A DNA stretch of 64,000 bases from Circinella umbellata (Eukaryota; Mucoromycota; Mucoromycetes; Mucorales; Lichtheimiaceae): NCBI GenBank assembly GCA_025093555.1, contig JAIWNF010000031.1, forward strand, positions 310,001-374,000, given 5' to 3'. Positions 12,601 through 23,870 of the stretch are shown here, piece by piece. A program made the position numbers and the translations under genes. The first letter of the stretch is position 1. Each line of letters begins with the position of its first letter. The notes under the pieces were generated by a model. The model worked only from the letters and a program-made list of their open reading frames with translations. It made no database searches and was not told the origin of the DNA.

Positions 12601-14321
12601 TTTTATACTTGAAAAAGAAAAGATAATGGTTGGACAAAATTATAAATGAAGATCTGTGCACTTTTTGTTTGTATTACATACATTTACATGCTTTACTGTT
12701 TATTTTTGGGGGACTCTATAACAGGAAACTTTGTCATTGGCGTAACTGGATCTGGGAAAAGTATGTCCAGTGATAAGTCTTGAACTCTGTCTTTTTGAAA
12801 TAGATGGATGATCTATTTCGTAACCTTATTTAATCGGAATATATTATTACGATAAATTTAATTTATTTTATTCAAAGTCTCCATTAAACACACTATCCCG
12901 TGGACATACTTGTTTGGGACAGTTTATGGTTTTTGAAAATTGAAAATTGAAACCCTGTTGTAGGAGCACGGGAAAAGACTAGGTACATAAACAAAGGAAT
13001 GCTGATTCTTCGGAGATGTGGATAAGAGATTGAGGTGTAGAAATAGAGAAACGTAGAGAGAGCAGAGGGGGGGGTTGAGCTAAATATTTATTTTATGTGT
13101 TTCAAGGGAGTAGAAGAGCTTGTCATTTTGTATTTCTAATCTGATCGCGGAGGTTATGGATCAATCCAAAGTAGATGTGGTTGTCCTGGTTACGGGTCTA
13201 TGTGTTGTTGCTGGTTGGTCGAGGGGTGTTGAGGGGTGTTGACATGCGTCAAATTCAGCAAGTATTTAGCATACAATGGGCTAATATATTTATTATTGAT
13301 CTTTGATTCTTGAAAGAGATGTAGTTTTTGATTTGGTAGTTTATTTAAAATTAGAGATAAGTGATTTTTAATCTGTCTTGGATTGATGTGTTGGTAATGT
13401 AAAATGAAACAGTGAATGTCATGTAATTTGTTGAATATATATTGTTGTATTTGATACATAGTTTTGATGTACCACCAGGTACCCATCCTAGTTGCCATCA
13501 GATACATTGACTGTGTGCCTTATTTGACATAGCTATCCACATGATGAGGTCAGCTCCAAGTTTTGGTCGATTGACAGCTAGAATTTTAGACCTGGTGTAT
13601 TCGGATAAAATGGAGGTGAGATTATCGATACGGTGTTGCCAGATGGGTGATTGCTGTAATTTTTCCATAAGCTTATTGATAGCTGGAAATTAAAACTTGA
13701 TTATAGTTAAACAAGAAGAGTACCGTCAGAAAGGTATTGCGATCTTATTATAGAATATATTACAATTTGTGGTCCGGCCAATGGAATTCTTGAAAGATTA
13801 ATGTAATTTACCATTATCCTGTATTTAATCAGGAACTCGTTCCAAAATGATATAATTCTGATTGGCAAGTGTGTTCGGGAAAACGAATTGCCGTGAAAAA
13901 CCAATATCAATTTTGGCAAATGTCTCTCGAAAAAACATTTTTGGTACGTACGTAGCAACCAGAATACCATTAAACTCAAATAATTTGCAAGAAAATTGTA
14001 TATATGTGACTTTATACAAAACAACAGTTTTCTTTAATAATTATTATAATAATAATAACAGTAACAGTTCAAATGTAAATTATCTTTTAAAAAAAGTTGT
14101 AATTAAATGAAAAAAAGTTGAGGGAATGAACACAGTGAGAGGGAGAGTGTACGTATGCTAAACGAAAAAGAGAAAAAGTAGGACGTTGAAAGAAAGAAAG
14201 GCCACCACAAACAACGGTCTCACTATGAATAGTAAAACAATGTTAATGAAATTATTTATTATACTTTCACCGCTCACTATAACGATATTTCGATATAACA
14301 TAGGGTTTTGGGGTTTAAGAT
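9363..14321. repeat. Segmental duplication, copy A (HMG exon 1 plus about 4.6 kb upstream)
   Basis: This block starts in the HMG-gene intron and is repeated, in the same orientation, at 18466-29896. The two copies match over their whole length apart from small indels and the 6.8-kb insertion in copy B. Identity is uneven: about 9.7-11.7 kb and 13.1-14.3 kb show many changes, whereas about 11.9-12.7 kb looks identical. Apart from HMG exon 1 no gene was found in it. The part from about 13.2 to 13.7 kb has decayed coding character on the minus strand (for example IWQHRIDNLTSILSEY then stops) and may be the tail of an old mobile element. At 14322 the sequence changes abruptly to SUN-gene DNA. Confidence 0.9.
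11885..12704. repeat. About 820-bp tract identical between duplicates A and B
   Basis: Compared by eye, this tract matches 27613-28432 at a constant offset of 15,728 with no substitution noticed, while flanking parts of the same duplication carry frequent substitutions and indels. Short ORFs in it (60-70 residues, both strands) resemble no protein known to me and are probably not genes. The pattern suggests recent gene conversion, or a conserved non-coding element. Confidence 0.7.
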
Positions 14322-15431
14322 AGCAAAGAGCTGCATAAAAAAAATCCACATACGTATAGACAATCACACACTAAATTGAAAGATGAGTTGCGATTGTTCT
14401 CGTCGATTAATAATAGTTCTCCTATAGGTCGAATAAATGGCCATAGAATTCAATCAATAAGATCGTTTCTTAGTCTATTCTTATTGCTGTTGCCATTATT
14501 GTCTTGATGATTTTTAATATTGTTGATAAGTACCGTTGTTGTTGTCGCTGTTACTGTATTTATTTATACTAAATAAAGAAGAATGATTTAAATCATATTG
14601 TTGTAATTAATCAAGCTCTTGGTGATTTGCTGAAGCATCCAGCTCTTCCAATGGATCCGTATCACTTATGTCTTGTTCGTCGTACTCGTCATTTTGAAAA
14701 CATGAATCTTATTTTTTTTCTTTTGTAAAAGAGGTGAGGATACATCCAGAAATTCATCTTGTATTGCTGTTCCTATAGATATCAGGAGGAAGAGAGGGGA
14801 AGGTTATTTGATGTTTCAGCTTCTCTCTGATATTTTACTTAAAGTGGATTCATTTAATGAACTTGGATTCGTACTTGAATTTATTCGAGAATGATTTTTT
14901 TCAAGTCGTGGTGATGTAAGTCGTCTAGCTTTAAATGAAGTGGTCATACCAACAGGCGTGTCACGATATCTAAGGTCAATAGATCGTTGTCGTTGACGCT
15001 GTTGTAATTGCACCATAAAAAAAGATTTGGCCGCATCTGGCCGCATCTGGCCGAATTTGGCCGCACTATGCGCTTGTGGCCAAGTGCGGCCAAGTGCGGC
15101 CAGATGCGGCCAAACCCTGTGTGGTACAAAGCGCTCATTCAATCCAGCGTGACACCATTTCTTTAAAACTATAAACCCGACAAACTGTCGCTGTTCTAAT
15201 CAAAGTTTGTTATTCATTCAAAAAACATGTATAAATGATTGTATTATACCAAATTATTATCAGTAACTAAGCGAGACGAGTTATAAATGAAGCCTCATAG
15301 GAGCTTATTGGTGGCTTATTCTTTTGAATGAATGAATATATAATATTGGGTAATTTTATTAAAATAGTTGAACAGAGACTACTATGGAACATACAAAAAC
15401 TACTAGATAAAGACAAAAACAAAACATCCAA

Positions 15432-15488
15432 CTAACTATCTATCTAACTATCTATCTAACTATCTAACTATCTAACTATCTAACTATT
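15432..15488. repeat. TATC/TAACTATC microsatellite
   Basis: A short tandem tract of CTAACTAT and CTAT units inside the 2.1-kb element. No coding content. Confidence 0.85.
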
Positions 15489-15732
15489 TTCCAAAAACAT
15501 GCATAATAAAAATGAGTACTATTAAATATTTTATAATTGTATTACTAGATGTAATGTTATGTTTATTAATATCGAATATTGACGTAGCTATGCTCAGTAA
15601 AGGATACTTACCTTGTTAGTCAGAGGTAGAGTCGCTAGAGTAAACGAAAAAAAAAGTTAATAATTCCATTTCTTATATTACTACAGAATATGCTATGGTT
15701 GAGTCTGACAATAGTACTAAAAAAGCATTTAC

Positions 15733-16510
15733 TTACGAGTTAATTCTACGTCGTTTGTTACTTTCATTCCCTTCGCGACGCCTCTGACTAGCTCCAACGT
15801 TATTCCATCTCTTGCGTAATAGATATTGGATGATCCAATCATTACCATTCAGATCATGAGGAAACTGAGGTAGTACCTTTTTAACTTCTTTGACTACCTC
15901 GCTGGTTATCGAGTCCTTCAGATCTTTCTGAATGGTACTCAGAGCTGACCAAGGCGCCTTCTTAATGTCATCACTGACTTCCGCTTCCTTGTCCTTGATA
16001 ACGCGTTCAATTGTATATTGAAGCGTTATCAAGCTTTGCTTACCTTGCTCAGCGGAACCATCTATGTCCGTAAGTGCTTGTAAGATAGCCTTTGGTGACT
16101 TTGATTTTGGTTCCAGGAATGATTCTGGTAAAGGTGGAGCAACATCGGATGATGGAGGGGGAGGGCTAGGGTGTGCGACCTATACATGACAATAAAGATA
16201 TTATGTTAATAATAAGAAAGCTGATGTAATGCTATAAGTTTTTGCATTGTCATATAAACTATATCTTGTCCGAGAGTCCTCGAAGCAAAGTGATTATTTG
16301 CTCTCTTTGTTTTGTTGCAGCAAATAATGCGTTTTCAATGCGTTCAAGCCTTTTTTCAGTATCCTCCTTGAACTTGTCAAAATCTTGATTGGGACAGTTG
16401 AGATCTTCGGAAATCTCGAAGCGGTTTGTTAATGAAACCTGTTCCTGTTGATTAAAGATGTCTTCATCAGAAAACAAATTGTTGAACGAAGTATTAGTAC
16501 TCATTGTCAT
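15733..16510 (-). CDS. Hypothetical two-part protein carried by the 2.1-kb element
   Basis: Two minus-strand coding blocks lie inside the transposon. The first (16510-16259, 83 codons) starts MTMSTNTSFNNLF and holds a likely coiled coil around EDTEKRLERIENALFAATK. The second reads from about 16178 (after a possible TATAG acceptor) through 15733: a Pro-rich linker, then EVVKEVKKVLPQFP, GNDWIIQYLLRKRWNNV and a basic C-terminus (SNKRRRINS) like a nuclear localisation signal. I could not find a convincing donor that joins the two in frame, so these may be two genes, or one gene with a damaged intron. I recognise neither. Lying between intact terminal repeats they are probably element-encoded; the Trp-rich basic tail suggests DNA binding, but this is a guess. 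Confidence 0.5.
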
Positions 16511-16618
16511 GACAGATGTTGAGAGAAGGAAAAAAGAAAGTTAGTAAAACAAAATTAAGGGAGCGATATAAAAAAAAATAAACACAAGGGTTGAAAAAAA
16601 AGATGTTACTAAGTTACT

Positions 16619-17148
16619 CATCTCAATACATGTTGCGGTGGTCTAAGTTACCTGTCTGTATTACAATTATTATAAATATGGTTAGAGCAAAAAAGTCTGT
16701 ACCACTAGTAAAAAAAAACGGCCAAGTGCGGCCAAGTGCGGCCAAACCTTGGAATTTTTTTTATGGTGAAGCAATTTTAAGAGTTCCTCTGTTGTATATG
16801 TGCGAGTGGAGTCATCTTGCTCGGTGCTGCTTTTATTATCAAACAATAAATGACCAGATTATATATTTATATATGTTGTTATATTATACAACATTTATGA
16901 AAAAAAATACAGGCAATTACATGTTGTTATTGTTTTGTTGCATGGTATGAATAAATTATTTTAAAAGGAAAGAAGAACTGTCAAAAAATATTCGATGCCA
17001 TCTCAATACATATTGCGGTGGTCTAAGTTACCTGTCTGTACTACAATTATTATAAATATGGTAAGAGCAAAAAAGTCTGTACCACTAGTAAAAAAAAACG
17101 GCCAAGTGCGGCCAAGTGCGGCCAAACCTCAGAATTTTTTTTATGGTG
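16619..17148. repeat. 150-bp direct repeat of the right transposon end
   Basis: The sequence 16999-17148, including the CGGCCAAGTG units and the ATGGTG terminus, is repeated almost perfectly at 16619-16768. The inner copy also ends at ATGGTG, so the element has two right ends about 380 bp apart. It could be a tandem end duplication or a relic of a second, nested insertion. Confidence 0.85.
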
Positions 17149-17454
17149 TGTGCATGACGTGCTTGGATCGTGTTGGACTACTATAAGCATCATGTTTTTC
17201 TCCCTGTTCCTCTTCTTCTTGTTCATGTAATAATCGTCTTTGTCAACCACTAGGTGTAGTTACAAACTCCATCGTGTTTTAGAAAATAAAGTGAAAGCAA
17301 AGCAATGTGAAATAGATGCGAGAGAACCGTGCCTATTCAATCAACGGGTGCACGCAAAACCTTGTGACGTAACAAGATATAATATAATTGAAATTCATTG
17401 TCATCTACAACCAATCCTCCAAACCTTTTTTTTCACAAACAAACAGGAAGTAAT

Positions 17455-18299
17455 ATGACAAACATATTAAGCAAACAAGTCTTTACATCGAGACTTTTTC
17501 TTTCAACACGTCCTACTCTTTTTCAACTTCGGCATAAAAGTATGTACAGCTTATTCTAGTGAGTAATTTAGTTTTATATATATATTTCTTTTTATTTCTT
17601 TCCATTATTGTTTCTATGGAATCCAGACCGAAAATAAAAAACGATTAACAGTGAATAAAAAGAGCTGCCTTATTTACATTTTCATCCAATAAGCAATGCA
17701 CCGCTTGTCGATTTTATAAAATATGCTGTTTCTTATTTATCTTCCAAAGATATTGAAACCCCCAAAGAAGAACTTATTATTGGTTGGACACCTAATAATA
17801 CGGATATTGATTATACAACATTCTTGGATAATACACCTTTTGTGGATTTCTTAAATTGTGTTTTAGAAGATAATAAAATTCATTCAATCAATGATCCAGT
17901 ACTTAAAATCTTTGCAGAATAGCAAAAAGAAGGGTTAGTATACATATATAAAGTTCATGTGAATAGGATTAGAATTGAATGTTTCTTTTTTTCATTATCA
18001 TTCTTAAGTATTATACATATTAATAATAATAATAATAATAGTGATAATGTTGTTAATGATATATAATATTAGATGGTTACATATCGATGATGAACGTAAT
18101 CCATCTCCGTGGAAACGTATTCCATACCCAGAAGATATTATTAATACTGATTTTGTGAAGGTGGTGTTATTCAACCTAATACATATCAGCCTATGCCAAC
18201 ACATTGTTTAGCTATTTTAAATGGCATCATGCAATTATCTGAATCATTGACTCAATGTTTAGTCTAAGAAGCGAAACGTGTAGCATCAAAACAAAAATA
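17455..18299 (+). pseudogene. Decayed copy of the mitochondrial-type protein gene
   Basis: This aligns with the intact gene at 37955-38791. The first exon (MTNILSKQVFTSRLFLSTRP) is still open, but exon 2 has a TAG in place of the TGG in AEWQK, a later TAA replaces the glutamine codon near the C-terminus, and small indels occur. It was copied together with the SUN 5' end and their shared promoter. The copied block ends at about 18465, where copy B of the other duplication begins. Confidence 0.9.
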
Positions 18300-18541
18300 A
18301 TAATAATAATAATAATAATAAACAGAGTCATCAAATAATTTATTGCTTTTAACTTTTTGGAGATTGATGGGAGGGGGAAAGTAAATTGGGTAATGCGCAG
18401 TATATAAACGCGAAACGTGGTCATTTTATTTTCGCGTACGTAATATAATTTCGTGTTGCAGATTGAAATAGTTAGTATTTGATGCCCTTCTTTTTTTTCA
18501 GCTAATGTGACTTCAAAATATATTATCATATAAAAAAATGC

Positions 18542-18778
18542 TTACTTTTGAGCATGTTCAATTTTGGCTTGACGAGCGCGTTCACGATAAGGTTCCTTTT
18601 CCGATTCAGGAAGTTCTTTCCACAATTTAGCAAGAAGCTTAGAAATATCACGATGGTTAGCACCAGGAAGCATATCGACAATTTGACCTTGTTTTTCAAG
18701 GCGGAAAGCAAGGAAGCAATTCACAGGACGGGGAACTTTGGGTTCCATTGATTTTTTTGATACTTTTTTACTAGCCAT
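18542..18778 (-). pseudogene. Orphan HMG-box exon 1 (truncated duplicate)
   Basis: The duplicate keeps an open HMG exon 1 starting MASKKVSKKS, with the same GTAAGC donor, but copying stopped within the intron at about 18466, so exon 2 (the end of the HMG box, basic tail and activation region) is missing. Only three residues differ from the parent (Arg3-Thr4 to Ser-Lys; Met19 to Val); most of the box is unchanged. Read through the donor it gives a 78-residue HMG-only peptide. It has the parental upstream DNA, so it could still be transcribed. A relic is more likely, but the open frame is notable. Confidence 0.85.
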
Positions 18779-21180
18779 TTTTAAGAATAGATAAGTGGAA
18801 GAGAGAAAAGTAAATAAAAAGATGTAAAAAAAAATGTGTTGAGTTTTTATATGTGTGTAAAAGTGAAGTATTGATAAATTAACTTTTGTTGTGATTGTTG
18901 AGAAGAAATGATTTACGTGAAAAAATGGTCTCTAATTATTTAATAACAACCACCGGTGGTCAAAACTTTATGCACAGAGTTACAAAACCAGGTTAAAAGG
19001 AGGAAGGGGGGGCTGAGGGGGGTAATAGTAAAAAAGAAAAAAGAGCTTATCTTTTTTTTTCTGTGGATCCATCATGATGGATAGACACGTAAACACGTAG
19101 GTAAAATCGCACATTCAAAGTACCAATATGGGATCTGGAATTAAGTATTTTTGATCGCCCAGCAAATAAAGTCGTTTTCCATGCAGAACAGGAAAAGTTT
19201 AACTATAATTAGAAGACCATAATCACCCCCCTTGCCCACTACTCCTCCTGTTAATATTATTAACCAATAGTGTATATTATTTATTAAAAGATGTATATCA
19301 TATAATTCCCTGCCCCTCAAAGTGACAGTTTGATGACAAGGAGAGCATTTTTTTACGTACTTTGTACTTTGACGCCATGACGCAAAAAAACATATTAATA
19401 TAACAATGCGTTACATAGCAATAACACCACTTTACTTTCGTTGTTTTGTTTACTTTATCTAAAAGCTTAAAACTTCATTCAATCATTTTTGATTAAAAAA
19501 ACGAGCAAGCTCGCCATGCAAAGATCTCCTGCCCCCCCCCATCCTCTTTGAATAATTTGCATTATCGCATTTTCTCTGTCACTCTAGCTCCTTTTGAGAA
19601 CATGGTTACGGAATCACCCAATGATCAATGCATTTTTTTTCAGTTATCCTTGGGCGGTTTTAATCCATTTTAGGATGAAAAGACAGTGAATATGATATTT
19701 TAGTTCAGGTAATAGCATACTCCTGTTTTATTTTGGTTAATGAAATACACAATATATATGCATGTATATTATAAGCAAACTTTGTTTCTCTTATTCGATT
19801 TTTGTACTTTTATGTGCAAAAAGTATCAGTGCGTTGCCTCTTTTATGCACAACTAAATCCGATAAACCAGTAAAAGCTCTTATAATGCCAAATTAAATAT
19901 TTATTAACTCTTTATCTTCAACACTATTTCTCTCCTTGCTAATAAATAAGCTACTAATTATTACTGCTCAGCAAATGTCTGTGCAGTAATATACAAGGAC
20001 AAATAATAATTCAGCAACCTTGTAACATAAAAATACATTATATGTACGTACCTCTTTGTTTAATTTCTATTAATGAATTATCACCATCATCAGCGAGATT
20101 ATTATTAGAAACAATCTTACATATTACAACAAAGTCAAAAATAAAATTAGAAATACGTAATTACTTCTATTTTATATAATTGGCTCTGTGTGTCTTTTTA
20201 TTGTCTTCTTGAGATGATAATGGCTCATTATTATCACAATGGAGATGTTGTAAAAAAAATAGTATAATGAGGATAGTTGTACAGTGGTTAGCAACATCAT
20301 GTTGATATTGACGTTTCATTTTTCTTTTTGACGTACTTTCCAAAATTGACACGATGATTATGACTGACAATGGCAAGTGATGGTATAAGGTGATTTGCGC
20401 ACCCTTACTTTTACGGAAGAAAAAATTGCGGGCATGTACGTAGCACAAGTAATGTGGAGACCAAAAGATTTTTTTTTAATCAGGATGAAATAAAACAATC
20501 GTAATATTAATAGTTATAATAATAAACTTGTCAGATTCGATTTTATACTATGTTTAGAAGATCACTTTTGATGGACATTGCACAACGATATGAAATGCTG
20601 TAAATATACAGGATTTTCACTAATGGTTGGCGCACCTTACTTTTCAACTTGGCGGACCACCGATTTCCATTTGGCGTTGAGACGATTTTTAACTTGGCGC
20701 ATGAAGAAAGTTAGATTGGCATTTAGCTTTTTTACCAATTTGGCTTTAGATGAGTTTTACTTTGGCGCTTGGCTTATAATATTATGACAAAGCAATCGTA
20801 TGCGCTTTTCTATATGTTGGCACCCAAGGAATTTATAACTTGGTGGTCACTTTTATTATTTGGCAGATTATTCGTTTGCTCTTCCAGGAGGCAGCTTCAA
20901 AGAAAACATCGTGTACTTTATCTATTCTTAGCAATCACCGGCGGTAACATAATTGGTAGAACCAGTGAAGCGTAGTTTTAAAGAGTCTTTCGTTTTAGAA
21001 ACTTGCACTTGACATCGACTTTTAATTTTGACCAGAGTTCTTTGATATGATTCACAATTGATGCATATAAAGACACGTAAAACACCTTGTATTCTCAGCT
21101 CCCACAGTAACTATGGTGTATATTGGCATTATCCACTGTCGTATTCTACCATAATCACTCCATATATTTACATTACACGA

Positions 21181-21410
21181 TATGGAATGTACAGATATCA
21201 ATTCTGAAGAAGAAACTGGTATAATCAAGTATCAAAGCTCTGTTTTTCCAAGTAAAGTAGGTATTTTACCTGAAAATCATTTTAACTATGTATATTTTCG
21301 CATTATCTTTATGCAGTGTAGGAACCGAATGTATGTTCAGAATTGATCGATTTCAATATTACGTATTTATAAAAAGTTTCCATTATCGATCACTCAGCTG
21401 AATCCATGGC
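21181..21410 (+). pseudogene. Possible 5' remnant of a hypothetical gene
   Basis: Downstream of a TATA-like CATATAAAG (about 21064) an ATG at 21182 opens MECTDINSEEETGIIKYQSS. After a possible intron ending ATGCAG (about 21316), the reading continues CMFRIDRFQYYVFIKSFHYR before a stop. The two blocks look coding, but I do not recognise the family and nothing supports an intact gene. Confidence 0.3.
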
Positions 21411-21492
21411 TATATTATTCTTTAGTAGTAATGGACACAACAACAGCACAGACTTATATGCAGCCACCATCACTATGAAAATACCCAACGTG

Positions 21493-21617
21493 GGGCTTCG
21501 GTAATTCTGCAGTAATTTCCTGCAGTAGTGACCTGACTTTCCCGGGAAAACACGAACAAACATGCAGCATTTACTTATAAAACTTACTGCAGAAAATTAC
21601 TGCAAGCCCCCCCCCCT
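21493..21617. mobile_element. 125-bp MITE with CAACGTG target duplication
   Basis: Inverted arms (GGGGCTT...GCAGTAATTT...CTGCAGTA) surround a short centre and the unit is flanked by CAACGTG at 21486-21492 and 21618-21624. The right end carries a C homopolymer. A 7-bp (possibly degraded 8-bp) duplication would suit a hAT-type MITE; there is no coding capacity. Confidence 0.75.
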
Positions 21618-22315
21618 CAACGTGCACGTGTTCAAGCCATACACACATTCATACATTTGTCAACGTTAAGAATTTTTAATATGTTTATCCATTAATAAAG
21701 AAATTTGATTGGTAATAGACTATTACTATTTTGATTAGAGTGTTTTTTTGTGTTGGTAGAGGGTATATTCAATGAGAAGAAAAATGATAGGTATTTTTTG
21801 TGATGATAAAAGTTTTTTTTTCAATTATACACAGAGAAAAAGGAAAGAAGAGAAGATAAATTGTAACAATGAATGGCATAGTGTTATATTTGCATTAATG
21901 CACGCATTACCACTTAGGGAATATATATTCCACAAAAGCTCCAATTTTTTCCAAAAAAAGTCCAACTCCAGAATAGCTATTCGCAACTTAATCAGTTGGA
22001 TGTTTTTTGGAAGTTAGTTTGAAAGCTTTCTGGAAATTTTTTAGAAAAAAATGGAAATACGTAATATATACTAGTAATCGAACATAGAATAGTGATATAA
22101 AATAGGTAATTAAATAGATTATAATAGATCGATTTTATTGCCTATGGATATCATGCCAAAATTTAATTTATTTGAATATATAAAAATGTAGCAACAGTAA
22201 TAAAAGAAAAAACAATAATTTTTTCTGCTCTAATTTTTTCTTCTTCGTCTTATTGTTTCTGTTTGTTACCGGGTTGCTTCTTATTAGTAAAATATCTTCT
22301 TTTAATGCTCGTTTT

Positions 22316-22615
22316 CTAGTCACTATCGCGTTTGTCGTAATGAATAATTTTTTGTACTTGTTTTGTTTTTATCGATTTACACCTTGATACAATAGACTTT
22401 TCTTTGCTAAAATCTTTGAACTCTTGTTCTTCATCGATGTCTTCACAGTTTCGTCCTTTGTCAGCGTTAAAGCTTTGTTCTTCGTCAATGTCGTCTTCAT
22501 CATCATCATCCTTATTTTCGTTGCCAGCACTTTCATCATAAACGTAATATTCATAATTATCTGAATTATTATGACTTTTAAAACTAGTGGTACTAGTACA
22601 GTCATTTTGATACAT
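22316..22615 (-). CDS. Small acidic hypothetical protein in the nested element
   Basis: A 99-codon ORF starting MYQNDCTSTTSFKS. It has a long Asp/Glu-rich middle (KDDDDEDDIDEEQ and EDIDEEQEF) and a basic Lys/Arg-rich end (RCKSIKTKQVQK). No family was recognised and no transposase signature is visible. Low complexity means it could be chance, although it is the longest frame within the element. Confidence 0.35.
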   Translation of the reverse strand: MYQNDCTSTTSFKSHNNSDNYEYYVYDESAGNENKDDDDEDDIDEEQSFNADKGRNCEDIDEEQEFKDFSKEKSIVSRCKSIKTKQVQKIIHYDKRDSD

Positions 22616-23558
22616 ACTTGTTATTCTTTTGTTGGTTTTAAGCGCTCTTGAGTATTATTTGGTTTATTGCTGTCTACAACAAGTTAATAAAATTATCAAA
22701 AAAGAACTGTTAATATATTTTACGTATCAGGGTCATTTAATCAAATTTGTGCATATTCAAATTAAATTGTGCCTAGATTTACCAGTATGAGGCGCACATT
22801 TCAAAATACACATAATCCTATCGAATCATATAGGTAATTTTTTTTCTGGCAAAAAAAGAAAGAAGGAATAGCACTATATCTGTCACGAAATAAATGTTTA
22901 CAATGAATGGCGTGGATAAAAAAAAAACACGAAAAAACAAACGGAGGGAAAAGAAGTGAGAATAGACCATACTATCCTGTATCCTTTTTTTTTCTTTTAT
23001 ACGTATGTTTGGTTTTTCAATTATTACGCGACCTATTATGATCCTTGATGAGCTACTGTCATTTATTGGTTTTGTATTTTTGTGGTTGTTGATTTTCAAG
23101 AATGTTGGGTAAATGCTCACAGATCTTGTTATTAGTTTTAATCTCTTTATACTCCTTTGACTTTGCTAGTTAAGATTCTACGTAAGGTCAGTATACATTC
23201 GTGAAACGGCCAGAGATAACTTAACTATGACATCCACTGTATCATTTATTTACTTTATTATTAGTAATTTTACTATTTGTACTTTTATTGACTTTTTTTT
23301 TATGAAGACACCATGGTGATATTGAAAAAAAAATACCGAGTTGAAGAAAGAGAAAGAGATGCTCCGAGTTAGGATTATTGAGGAAAAAAATTACTCATCA
23401 TGTGTGTCCCCAATCAATGGTAGACTGTTAAATATCAGACTATACAAACCTGTTTTAGATAACTGAATAAACAAACAACAGTGATAAATAAATATTAGTG
23501 AAGCATATGACTATATCATAAACATATAATATTTTATTACTCATTTTTTTCACGTGTA

Positions 23559-23870
23559 GAAATGTATATTTAAACGGTTGTTATGATTTATATACTCGAG
23601 AATTCATGTATAGAAGCGTTTTACATGATTTGAACGACCTTTTTTTCTAATCGAACGGGGATGGAGTTTTTCTAGAAAAAAGTGGAGTTATTATGGAATT
23701 TTGACATCTTCAATTTTTTCTACTTATAGAAATGGATTGAGAATACATATTTAAACAGTTGCTATGATTTATATACTCGAGAATTCATGTATAGAAGCGT
23801 TTTACATGATTTGAACGACCTTTTTTTCTAATCGAACGGGGATGGAGTTTTTCTAGAAAAAAGTGGAGTT
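23559..23870. repeat. 181-bp tandem duplication
   Basis: The stretch with GATTTATATACTCGAG and ATCGAACGGGGATGGAG occurs twice, 181 bases apart (for example at 23582 and 23763), with few differences. The second copy runs into the right terminal arm of the nested element. Confidence 0.85.

Larger units (their letters stand above)
15011..17148. mobile_element. 2.1-kb DNA transposon with CACCAT termini and TGGCCGCA subterminal repeats
   Basis: The left end begins CACCATAAAAAAA and then has tandem TGGCCGCA units; the right end is the inverse, ending TTTTTTTATGGTG. It sits in the duplicated SUN exon 1. The flanking bases (TG at 15009-15010 and 17149-17150) and the uninterrupted paralogue at 37601-37620 show a 2-bp TG target duplication and an exact empty site. 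The left subterminal repeats are followed by the same repeats inverted, so about 15025-15114 can fold into a long GC-rich hairpin. No transposase was recognised; the internal minus-strand ORFs are listed separately. CAC-type ends, a 2-bp duplication and subterminal repeats recall the CMC (CACTA/Mirage/Chapaev) group, but this assignment is inference. Confidence 0.85.
14322..17271 (-). pseudogene. Decayed 5' copy of the SUN-domain gene, split by a mobile element
   Basis: From 14322 the sequence follows the intact SUN gene (36690-37738) with changes: the segment matching 36785-36945 is deleted, apparently between short direct repeats, and frame is lost. Exon 1 matches run 14834-15010 and resume at 17151-17271 after the 2.1-kb insertion. 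The start ATG is at 17271, but the tenth codon is TGA. Only the N-terminal and membrane part was copied; the SUN domain is absent. A 108-codon ORF at 14816-15142 fuses element sequence to SUN exon 1 and is probably meaningless. The divergent partner gene was copied with it (17455-18299). Confidence 0.88.

Noticed and set aside
13190..14110. Intact retroelement gene
   Set aside because: Protein-like fragments occur in both duplicates, but with many stops and frame changes and no reverse transcriptase motif.
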